Of a DNA stretch of 5,606 bases, positions 1 to 5,251 are shown piece by piece. The position numbers were made by a program, and so were the translations under genes. The DNA comes from an uncultured Armatimonadota bacterium (GTDB lineage Bacteria; Armatimonadota; Armatimonadia; Armatimonadales; Armatimonadaceae). A model generated the notes under the pieces. It ran no database searches, was not told the origin of the DNA, and saw nothing but the letters and a program-made list of their open reading frames with translations. The first letter of the stretch is position 1. Every line of letters starts with the position of its first letter. Location of the stretch: NCBI GenBank assembly GCA_903924445.1, contig CAIYBQ010000568.1:1-5606 (forward strand). The letters are read 5' to 3'.

Positions 1-439
1 CGTTGATGATTCTGAGGACTTTGAGTCCAGCAATCTCACCGGCGTTCTTGGTCGCGGTGCGCTGGGAGTCATTGAAGTAAGCAGGGACGGTGATGACAGC
101 GGCGGTGACCGATTCACCAAGATACGCCTCAGCATCTGCTTTGAGCTTCTGCAAGATCATCGCAGAAATTTGCTCAGGAGAGTATGGGGTTCCATCGATG
201 GTGGACCGGTGATCGGTACCCATGTAGCGCTTGATGGAAATCAGTGTGCGGTCAGGGTTTACGACAGCCTGGCGCTTTGCTGGTGCTCCGACGAGGCGGT
301 CGCCTGTTTTTGAGAAGCCAACAATCGATGGTGTTGTACGTGCACCTTCTGCATTCGCGATTACGACTGGTTCTCCGCCTTCAAGTACGGAGACGCATGA
401 GTTCGTCGTTCCGAGGTCAATTCCTACTGTTTTTGGCAT
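1..439 (-). CDS. dnaK: Chaperone DnaK (Hsp70), N-terminal 146 codons, cut by the left edge
   Basis: This is the start of the Hsp70 chaperone DnaK, a cytosolic ATPase that binds unfolded polypeptides together with DnaJ and GrpE. Only the first part of the nucleotide-binding domain is present. Residues 6-14 are the phosphate loop GIDLGTTNS. K70, the catalytic lysine of Hsp70 proteins, lies in SIKRYMG, and residues 115-127 read VITVPAYFNDSQR, a strong family block. The ATG at 437-439 begins MPKTVGIDLGTTNS and follows an AAGGAG ribosome binding site by 9 bases, so the start is secure. Between M73-G74 and the ISAMILQKLK block (91-100) there are only 16 residues. E. coli DnaK has about 39 there, so this is the short, Gram-positive-type form. 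The gene is divergent from pyrK and appears functionally unrelated to it. Family identification is certain; nothing can be said about the rest of the gene or its downstream partners. Confidence 0.98.
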   Translation of the reverse strand, partial: MPKTVGIDLGTTNSCVSVLEGGEPVVIANAEGARTTPSIVGFSKTGDRLVGAPAKRQAVVNPDRTLISIKRYMGTDHRSTIDGTPYSPEQISAMILQKLKADAEAYLGESVTAAVITVPAYFNDSQRTATKNAGEIAGLKVLRIIN

Positions 440-448
440 AGTGGCTTT

Positions 449-454
449 CTCCTT
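449..454 (-). promoter_or_regulatory. Ribosome binding site of dnaK
   Basis: AAGGAG on the minus strand lies 9 bases before the dnaK ATG. It is a near-ideal Shine-Dalgarno sequence and fixes the dnaK start. It also shows that this organism uses canonical Shine-Dalgarno initiation for at least some genes. Confidence 0.85.
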
Positions 455-472
455 GCTCTTGTCGCTTTGGTG

Positions 473-482
473 ATGGTGTCAA
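473..482. repeat. Decamer direct repeat, copy 1
   Basis: ATGGTGTCAA (plus strand) is repeated exactly at 527-536, 54 bases away, close to five helical turns. The similarity continues imperfectly beyond the decamer: both copies are followed by AGTGA and then ATTTT, with small insertions in the second. This copy also forms the right arm of an inverted repeat, CTTTG (465-469), 10 bases, CAAAG (480-484). It lies in the dnaK leader. Unlike copy 2 it has no -10 at the right distance on the minus strand, so it is unlikely to be just a second promoter. Confidence 0.4.
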
Positions 483-507
483 AGTGACTCATTTTGTGCG
501 ATGGTCT

Positions 508-536
508 ATTCTTTCATGTGAGTGTAATGGTGTCAA
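508..536 (-). promoter_or_regulatory. Candidate sigma70-type promoter of dnaK
   Basis: On the minus strand a perfect -35 hexamer TTGACA (531-536) is followed after exactly 17 bases by AAGAAT (508-513), which matches the TATAAT consensus at four of six positions. Transcription would begin near 500, giving a leader of about 60 bases before the dnaK ATG. The sequence upstream of the -35 (about 537-557) is AT-rich. No CIRCE element (TTAGCACTC with its inverted copy) is present, so HrcA control is not supported. The assignment rests on hexamer match and spacing only. Confidence 0.5.
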
Positions 537-537
537 G
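517..537 (-). promoter_or_regulatory. Degenerate HAIR-like (HspR-type) operator candidate over the dnaK -35
   Basis: The HspR-binding element HAIR has the form CTTGAGT-N7-ACTCAAG. Here the minus strand reads CTTGACA, then 7 bases, then ACTCACA: 10 of 14 positions match with the correct spacing. The site covers the -35 hexamer of the dnaK promoter candidate, which is where a repressor would act. Against it, the two half-sites resemble each other at only three of seven positions, so it is not a good palindrome, and four mismatches is a lot for a short motif. Whether the organism encodes HspR cannot be seen here. Confidence 0.27.
527..536. repeat. Decamer direct repeat, copy 2 (contains the dnaK -35)
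   Basis: Exact second copy of ATGGTGTCAA found at 473-482. Read on the minus strand it is TTGACACCAT and supplies the TTGACA of the putative dnaK promoter. It is also part of the HAIR-like site. Two copies flanking the likely dnaK transcription start could be binding sites for one regulator, or a chance repeat of a promoter-like word. Confidence 0.4.
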
Positions 538-605
538 TAAGTGAATGATTAATTTTCTACATGGTATGCAAACGTACGAGTTATTCCGGTTTGTTGGCAT
601 CAGGA

Positions 606-611
606 TATACT
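606..611 (+). promoter_or_regulatory. Candidate -10 element for the pyrK-led operon
   Basis: TATACT matches the TATAAT consensus at five of six positions and ends 5 bases before the preferred pyrK start codon (GTG at 617). Transcription would begin at or within a base or two of that codon, so the message would be leaderless or nearly so. No convincing -35 is present: TTCCGG at 584-589 with a 16-base spacer is the best found. A competing reading is that AGGA at 602-605, 11 bases before the GTG, is a weak ribosome binding site and the promoter lies further upstream. No PyrR-type attenuator was seen between dnaK and pyrK. Confidence 0.35.
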
Positions 612-616
612 TTGGT

Positions 617-1399
617 GTGATTAAAAAGGAAGCTGCGCAGGTTGTCTCGGTTACACCGCTTTCTGCGCCACGGCACTTTGTGCTGACCATGAAGAGTGCC
701 CATTTGGCCTCGCATTCCCGTCCAGGGCATTTCATCGCAGTCGCCGCAGATACAGGTTCCGCAATCCTGCGTAAGCCTTTTTCTGTCTACACGGTGAACC
801 CGGATGCCGGTGAAATCTCGATCTTGTTTTCTGTCTATGGACCTACGACCACCGCGATGTCTCGTATGCTCCCCGGCGATTCCATTGATGTCCTCGGTCC
901 GCTGGGCGGGCGCATCTTTGATCCAGAGCCGATAAAGGGAATACATCACATCCTCGTGGGGGGTGGTTATGGAGTTCCTCCGCTTAACTATTTGGCCAAG
1001 ACAATCCGGGCAAGCGCACCAGATGCCATGGTTACGGTGATTATCGGCGCGCGGACCGCAAATCTTCTGGTCGGAGATGATGATCTTCTCGATGCGGGTG
1101 TCGAGGTCATTTACTGTACGGATGATGGTTCTGCTGGTGTGCATGGTCGTGTCACCGATGCCCTGCTTCCGTTGTTGAAATCTGACAGTCGTGTCTACAC
1201 CTGTGGGCCAACGCCGATGATGAAAGCTGTTGGTGAGCTTAGCGAAGCGCACGGAGTAGATTGCCAGGTTTCGCTTGAGACATTCATGCCCTGTGGTGTG
1301 GGCATCTGTGTTGGCTGCGTCGTAAAGATGCGTGATGGTGTTTTCTCGCGAACGTGTACCGATGGTCCGGTCTATCCTGGGTGTGAGGTGGCATGGTGA
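617..1399 (+). CDS. pyrK: Dihydroorotate dehydrogenase B (NAD+), electron transfer subunit PyrK
   Basis: PyrK carries FAD and a [2Fe-2S] cluster and passes electrons from the FMN of PyrD to NAD+, allowing dihydroorotate oxidation in pyrimidine synthesis without the quinone pool. Counting from the GTG at 617 (260 residues, close to the usual length of about 260), the flavin-binding motif RKPFSVY is at 52-58. The NAD-binding glycine loop VGGGYGVPPL is at 114-123 and CGPTPMM at 196-202. The C-terminal cluster site is C226-G-x-G-x-C231-x2-C234 with C247 before TDGPVY. The frame stays open upstream to ATGs at 545 and 566, but those have no ribosome binding site and would add 24 or 17 residues absent from the family. 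The GTG gives a typical MIKKEAAQVV start. Its last 7 bases overlap pyrD, so the two subunits are probably made in balance. Function is very secure, start codon moderately so. Confidence 0.93.
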   Translation: MIKKEAAQVVSVTPLSAPRHFVLTMKSAHLASHSRPGHFIAVAADTGSAILRKPFSVYTVNPDAGEISILFSVYGPTTTAMSRMLPGDSIDVLGPLGGRIFDPEPIKGIHHILVGGGYGVPPLNYLAKTIRASAPDAMVTVIIGARTANLLVGDDDLLDAGVEVIYCTDDGSAGVHGRVTDALLPLLKSDSRVYTCGPTPMMKAVGELSEAHGVDCQVSLETFMPCGVGICVGCVVKMRDGVFSRTCTDGPVYPGCEVAW

Positions 1400-2313
1400 G
1401 CACCGTGAACATGACCGTGCAAATCGGCTCCCTCAAAATGCGTAACCCTGTCACAACCGGGAGTGGGACATTCGGATTTGGTAGTGAAACCAAGGACTTG
1501 GTGCCGCTTGACCGCCTCGGGGCGGTAACGGTAAAAGCCACAACGCGTGAGCGACGGCTGGGTAACCCGCCTCAGCGCATCGTTGAAACCGCATCGGGAA
1601 TCCTCAATGCTATCGGGTTGCAAAACGGCGGCATCGATGACTATCTCGCCAATAAGGCTCCGTATCTACGTGGTTTCGATTGTCCGATTATCGTCAATGT
1701 CCCGGGCGAAAACCCCAATGATTTTGCATATGTAGTCGAGCGCCTGACGGCAGCTGGTGCGGCGGATGCCGTCGAACTGAACCTTTCCTGTCCAAATGTC
1801 TCCCATGGTCTGGACTACGCGACGGATCCACAGCTGGCCGCATCGGTGGTTGCTGCGGTGCGTAAAGTTACATCGATGCCCGTAATCGCGAAGCTGTCTC
1901 CAAACGTAACGGACATTCGTGTGATTGCAAAGGCGTGTGAGGATGCGGGTGCGGATGCCCTCAGCATGATTAACACCGTTGTCGGGACAGCGATCGATCC
2001 GCGCAAACGGAAATTCCGCCTTGCTAACATTACGGGTGGCCTCAGTGGGCCTGCGGTAAAACCAATCGCGTTGCTTGCTGTGTGGCGCTGTTACAACACC
2101 GTCAAGATTCCAATCATCGGGATGGGGGGCATTGCCTGTCCACTGGATGCCATCGAGTTCATGCTCGCGGGCGCGACTGCGGTGGCCTGCGGCACGGGCA
2201 ATTTTGTTGATCCCACGCTTTCCCTCGAAGTAATCGATGGGATTGAGAAGTATTGTGTTGAGAACGGTTTTGCCGATGTCAACGCGCTAATCGGTGCGGT
2301 AACCGCAGCTTAG
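1393..2313 (+). CDS. pyrD: Dihydroorotate dehydrogenase B (NAD+), catalytic subunit PyrD
   Basis: This is the FMN-containing catalytic subunit that oxidises dihydroorotate to orotate, the fourth step of UMP synthesis. It is cytosolic and forms a complex with PyrK. From the ATG at 1393 the protein has 306 residues, a normal class 1B length. NPVTTGSGTFGFG (18-30) is the flavin phosphate-side motif, and K48 and the N72/GLQN78 region contact orotate in relatives. C133 in NLSCPN is the catalytic base. A serine there would indicate class 2, so class 1 is clear, and the adjacent pyrK makes it class 1B. The TGGLSGPAVKPIAL and GMGGI blocks complete the TIM-barrel FMN site. The start lies inside pyrK (7-base overlap) with GAGG at 1385-1388. 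An in-frame ATG at 1411 (MTVQIGSLKMRNPV) fits the family's N-terminus at least as well, so the true start may be six codons later. Confidence 0.96.
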   Translation: MVSTVNMTVQIGSLKMRNPVTTGSGTFGFGSETKDLVPLDRLGAVTVKATTRERRLGNPPQRIVETASGILNAIGLQNGGIDDYLANKAPYLRGFDCPIIVNVPGENPNDFAYVVERLTAAGAADAVELNLSCPNVSHGLDYATDPQLAASVVAAVRKVTSMPVIAKLSPNVTDIRVIAKACEDAGADALSMINTVVGTAIDPRKRKFRLANITGGLSGPAVKPIALLAVWRCYNTVKIPIIGMGGIACPLDAIEFMLAGATAVACGTGNFVDPTLSLEVIDGIEKYCVENGFADVNALIGAVTAA

Positions 2314-2316
2314 GAG
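2312..2316 (+). promoter_or_regulatory. Ribosome binding site of ppa, overlapping the pyrD stop
   Basis: AGGAG is built into the pyrD TAG stop codon (2311-2313) and lies 6 bases before the ppa ATG. Ribosomes ending pyrD would cover this site, which suggests translational coupling and supports cotranscription of pyrD and ppa. Confidence 0.75.
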
Positions 2317-2322
2317 TTTACG

Positions 2323-2853
2323 ATGTCAAGAAGTTACGAACTATTGCCCATCGGTGATAATGCACCCGAGGAAGTCAATGCCGTCATTGAAATCCCACGT
2401 GGGTCATCGAACAAGTACGAATATGACCGTGAACATGGCATTTTCCGTTTGGATCGTCCACTCTACAGTCCACTCTTCTACCCGTTTGACTACGGTTGGA
2501 TTGCCGGGACGATGAGCGCTGATGGTGACCCACTTGATGTCCTTGTCATCGGGAGTCACCCGACGTTCTGTGGCTGTGTTGTCACCTGTCGTCCATTGGG
2601 TGTCCTCTTGATGCGTGATGAAAAAGGCGCAGACGAAAAGATTCTTGCACGCGTTGCACATGATCCTCGGTATTCCGGTGTCCGAACCCTTGGACATCTC
2701 CCGACGCACGTCCTCCGCGAAGTGGAGCACTTCTTTGATGTCTACAAGACGCTTGAAAAGAAGCCGGTTGCGATTGGTGAGTGGAAGGATGTCGATGTCG
2801 CTCAGCAGATGATTGAGAACTGCAGACTGATTCGTAATCCAGGCGAGGGCTAA
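2323..2853 (+). CDS. ppa: Inorganic pyrophosphatase, soluble family I
   Basis: A cytosolic Mg-dependent enzyme that hydrolyses pyrophosphate to two phosphates and so drives PPi-releasing syntheses forward. The 176-residue length equals that of typical bacterial family I enzymes. The signature DGDPLDVLV supplies metal ligands D67, D69 and D72. D99 and D104 with K106 (MRDEKGADEK) correspond to the second metal-binding cluster, and Y141-K142 in FFDVYKTLE match the active-site pair of the E. coli enzyme. The PRGSSNKYEYD block at 25-35 carries the substrate-binding lysine and glutamate. All catalytic residues looked for are present. It starts 9 bases after pyrD with a strong ribosome binding site, so it is very probably in the same operon. 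Its neighbours explain its place: orotate phosphoribosyltransferase (downstream of PyrD in the pathway) and the nucleotidyltransferase at 4331 both release PPi. Confidence 0.97.
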   Translation: MSRSYELLPIGDNAPEEVNAVIEIPRGSSNKYEYDREHGIFRLDRPLYSPLFYPFDYGWIAGTMSADGDPLDVLVIGSHPTFCGCVVTCRPLGVLLMRDEKGADEKILARVAHDPRYSGVRTLGHLPTHVLREVEHFFDVYKTLEKKPVAIGEWKDVDVAQQMIENCRLIRNPGEG

Positions 2854-2924
2854 GCGTTCGCTTTTTGACGTTCTGGGTAAGTGATGTGGGAACACAACAC
2901 AGTCCCAAAACGGAACCACACCTT

Positions 2925-2929
2925 GGAGG
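2925..2929 (+). promoter_or_regulatory. Ribosome binding site deciding the DUF1501 gene start
   Basis: GGAGG lies 5 bases before the ATG at 2935. The earlier in-frame candidates GTG 2881 and ATG 2884 have only a poor GGTAAG-like sequence upstream. An in-frame TAA at 2878-2880 bars any further extension. This favours the shorter protein. Confidence 0.6.
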
Positions 2930-2934
2930 CTGCC

Positions 2935-4290
2935 ATGCACGCAGGACACCCATTTTGGAATCTTGGGTTGGAATACCTCTTATCTGGAAAGCCGGCACAT
3001 CATCGTGCGTCGGCAAAGCGTGTTGTTCAAATCTTCCTGTCTGGTGCAGCGAGCTCGGTTGATCTATACGACTACAAGCCGATGCTTGAGCAGCGACGGG
3101 GACAGGCCTTTGATCCCGGTGGGAAGCTCGAGCTCTTCCAAAGCCAGCCGGGTGTTGTGATGCCATCCGCATGGGGATTTGAGCGTGCAGGGCAGTCCGG
3201 GCGCTGGATTTCAAAAATCCTCCCGCACCTGTCGCAATGCGTCGATGACATGGCATTTGTCTACAGCATGACATCCAAGTCCAATGTCCATGGACCCGCG
3301 ACGTTTTTACAGACAACTGGCTTTGTCCAGCCTGGATTTCCATCGATGGGAGCGTGGATAGCACACGGCCTTGGCAGCCTGACTGACAATCTTCCCGTGT
3401 TTGTCGCGCTCCCTGATTCCCGTGGCGTTCCCCCGAATGGTCCCGCCAACTGGGGCTCTGGCTTCTTGCCTGCCGCCACACAAGGCGTTGTCCTCCGCCC
3501 AGGCAGCAAGACCGCAATTCGGGACCTACAGCCACCATCCGAGAGCTCATCTCCAGCGGCCGAAGCAGCACGAAAGCGTTTTTTGACGGACATAAACAAG
3601 CTGGATGCTCGGACAAATGGTTCGGATGATGCCCTTGTTGCACGTATAAAAAGCCATCAGCTTGCCGCAAAGCTGCAGCTTTCTGCCCCTGAGGCCATGG
3701 ATATCTCGAAGGAAAGCGTCGCAACACGCCAGCTTTATGGAATCGGAACTGCGCAGACAAATGACCTTGGTACACGCTGCCTGGTTGCCAGGCGGATGCT
3801 TGAGCGGGGCGTACGCTTTGTCCAGATCTGGAGCGGAGCTGATAACGGCTTCCCACGCCGGAACTGGGATTCCCACGAAGACTTACGCAAAGACCATGCG
3901 GACATGGCAACCGAGCTTGATAAGCCGGTCGCTGGCCTCCTCCGTGATCTGAAGAGCCGCGGGCTCCTCGATGACACCATCGTTTTCTGCACAAGTGAGT
4001 TCGGCCGGATGCCCTGTAGTCAGGGGGGTAAGGGCAGGGACCATAACCCCGAAGCGTTTACAACTTGGCTCGCTGGCGGCGGCATCAAGGGAGGCACGGA
4101 AGTCGGCACGACCGATGAATGGGGCTACAGGGTCGCAGAAAATCCGGTTACAGGTTACGATGTGCACGCAACAGTCCTTGCATTGCTTGGTGTTGACCAT
4201 ACATCGCTGACATTTCGGCATAATGGCGTCAACCGCCGCCTCACGGATGTCCACGGGCATGTATTGAAGCAGCTGATAAAGCACGTGTGA
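2935..4290 (+). CDS. DUF1501 domain protein (alkaline phosphatase/sulfatase-like fold), no export signal
   Basis: A 451-residue DUF1501 protein, a family assigned to the alkaline phosphatase/sulfatase superfamily with no established reaction. Recognisable blocks in order: FLSGAASSVDLYDYKP (34-49), in place of the usual GGPSQxDLFDxKP; GQSGRWISKILPH; FPSMGAWIAHGLGS; WGSGFLP; ERGVRFVQIW; WDSHEDLRKDH (W311, H314); SEFGRM (354-359); GRDHNP (367-372); FTTWLAGGGIKGG; GYDVHATVLALLG (407-419); and LTDVHGHV (436-443). The conserved Asp and His residues resemble metal ligands of the superfamily. Most relatives start with a twin-arginine signal. Here the protein begins MHAGHPFWNLGLEYLLSGKP with no RR motif or hydrophobic stretch, and the longer start at 2881 adds none, so it is probably cytosolic. 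It lies 81 bases after ppa and 40 before the nucleotidyltransferase, on the same strand. A weak hairpin follows ppa, but no clear terminator. Substrate and role are unknown. Confidence 0.9.
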   Translation: MHAGHPFWNLGLEYLLSGKPAHHRASAKRVVQIFLSGAASSVDLYDYKPMLEQRRGQAFDPGGKLELFQSQPGVVMPSAWGFERAGQSGRWISKILPHLSQCVDDMAFVYSMTSKSNVHGPATFLQTTGFVQPGFPSMGAWIAHGLGSLTDNLPVFVALPDSRGVPPNGPANWGSGFLPAATQGVVLRPGSKTAIRDLQPPSESSSPAAEAARKRFLTDINKLDARTNGSDDALVARIKSHQLAAKLQLSAPEAMDISKESVATRQLYGIGTAQTNDLGTRCLVARRMLERGVRFVQIWSGADNGFPRRNWDSHEDLRKDHADMATELDKPVAGLLRDLKSRGLLDDTIVFCTSEFGRMPCSQGGKGRDHNPEAFTTWLAGGGIKGGTEVGTTDEWGYRVAENPVTGYDVHATVLALLGVDHTSLTFRHNGVNRRLTDVHGHVLKQLIKHV

Positions 4291-4330
4291 GTAACTGATC
4301 GTGAACTCGATTGGAATGGAAACAATCTGA

Positions 4331-5251
4331 ATGGCGCCAACGTTGGTGGTGATGGCAGCGGGAATGGGAAGCCGCTTCGGAGGGACGAAGCAGCTTGCTG
4401 GCGTAGGGCCAAGCGGTGAGACGATTCTGGATTACTCAGTCCACGATGCTATTTCTGCAGGTTTTGGCAAAGTCGTCTTTGTCATTCGCAAGGCATTTGC
4501 CGATGCCTTTGAACAAGGAATCGGTGCACGCTATAGCCATCAGATTGATGTCTCCTATGTCTACCAGGAGCTCGACAATTTGCCAGCTAGGTGCACTCCT
4601 GACCCTGACCGCACGAAGCCGTGGGGCACAGCGCACGCTGTTTGGTGCGCGCGTCCCGAAGTTTCTGGACCCTTTGCTGTAATCAACGCGGATGATTTTT
4701 ATGGCCAGGATGCGTTTGCACAAATGGCTGCGTGTCTCAGCACGGTCGGGACCGAAGCTGGCCAATATGCGATGGTGGCGTTTGAAGTGGATGCCACATT
4801 AAGCCCATTTGGCTCCGTTTCTCGGGGTGTCTGTAAGGTGGACGCTGCTCGGAATCTCGTAGAAGTCACGGAACACACCGCATTGATACGCTCCGATTTC
4901 GGAGTGGTGTCAACATTTGCAGACGCATCCACAGAGGTGCTCCCCTTTGACACTCTTGTATCGATGAACTTCTGGGGCTTTACCCCAGACTTCCTCGAGC
5001 ACACTGAAGACTTTTTCGTGCAGTTTTATTCGGCGAATCATGCATCCTCGAAAGCGGAGTGCTATCTGCCATCAGCGGTAACGCACCTCATGCAGACAGG
5101 CTCCGCGACCGTAAAAGTTCTAGGTACATCCGGGCGGTGGTTTGGACTCACCTATCCTGAAGATCGCGATGCTGTTGTATGTGCGCTTGCTGCTTACACG
5201 GAGCAAGGTATTTATCCATCTCCATTGGTAGGCGAGGCTCTTAATGATTGA
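4331..5251 (+). CDS. Nucleotidyltransferase, sugar-1-phosphate type
   Basis: A GT-A/Rossmann-like nucleotidyltransferase of the family that joins sugar 1-phosphates to nucleoside triphosphates, releasing PPi. The N-terminal signature MAAGMGSRFGGTKQL (8-22) is the nucleotide-binding loop, with G11, G13, R15 and K20. GPSGETILDYSVHDAISAG (26-44) is the following conserved block. KPWGTAHAV (96-104) and NADDFYG (119-125, metal-binding D121/D122) complete the core. Length is 306 residues. The start at 4331 keeps the whole signature. Its ribosome binding site is weak (GGAA at 4318-4321, 9 bases away). It overlaps the downstream kinase by 8 bases, a pairing also known in gut bacteria, where a kinase of the N-acetylhexosamine 1-kinase type sits beside such a transferase. 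Nucleotide and sugar cannot be read from the sequence; UTP with a hexose or hexosamine 1-phosphate is the leading guess. Confidence 0.9.
   Translation: MAPTLVVMAAGMGSRFGGTKQLAGVGPSGETILDYSVHDAISAGFGKVVFVIRKAFADAFEQGIGARYSHQIDVSYVYQELDNLPARCTPDPDRTKPWGTAHAVWCARPEVSGPFAVINADDFYGQDAFAQMAACLSTVGTEAGQYAMVAFEVDATLSPFGSVSRGVCKVDAARNLVEVTEHTALIRSDFGVVSTFADASTEVLPFDTLVSMNFWGFTPDFLEHTEDFFVQFYSANHASSKAECYLPSAVTHLMQTGSATVKVLGTSGRWFGLTYPEDRDAVVCALAAYTEQGIYPSPLVGEALND
5231..5237 (+). promoter_or_regulatory. Ribosome binding site of the downstream kinase gene
   Basis: GGCGAGG inside the nucleotidyltransferase reading frame lies 6 bases before the ATG at 5244. It selects that ATG over the out-of-frame ATG at 5251 and supports translational coupling of the two genes. 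Confidence 0.6.

Noticed and set aside
231..473. Plus-strand open frame antisense to the dnaK start
   Set aside because: The minus strand encodes an unmistakable DnaK N-terminus with its ribosome binding site; the plus frame shows nothing recognisable.
545..616. N-terminal extension of pyrK from ATG 545 or 566
   Set aside because: No ribosome binding site precedes either ATG, the extra 17-24 residues are not part of the PyrK family, and GTG 617 gives the typical start. Not excluded, since the frame is open.
440..616. CIRCE element or PyrR-type attenuator in the divergent intergenic region
   Set aside because: No TTAGCACTC/GAGTGCTAA pair exists, and no anti-terminator/terminator hairpin pair precedes pyrK.
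581..1252. Minus-strand open frame of 223 codons antisense to pyrK
   Set aside because: It lies almost wholly within pyrK, has no recognisable domain, and its translation is dominated by Arg, Thr and His in the manner of a shadow frame.
2852..2866. Possible terminator after ppa: AAGC-GTTC-GCTT hairpin with trailing T run
   Set aside because: The stem is only four base pairs, too weak for a convincing intrinsic terminator. It could attenuate slightly, but the evidence is insufficient.
2881..2934. Earlier start (GTG 2881 or ATG 2884) for the DUF1501 gene
   Set aside because: The upstream sequence is a poor ribosome binding site compared with GGAGG before ATG 2935, and the added residues contain no signal peptide or family-conserved sequence.
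2582..3994. Long minus-strand open frame of 470 codons antisense to ppa and the DUF1501 gene
   Set aside because: It spans two unrelated plus-strand genes and the gap between them. Its translation is rich in Arg, Ser, Gln, His and Cys with no recognisable domain. Both plus-strand genes have intact family motifs. It looks like a shadow of codon bias.
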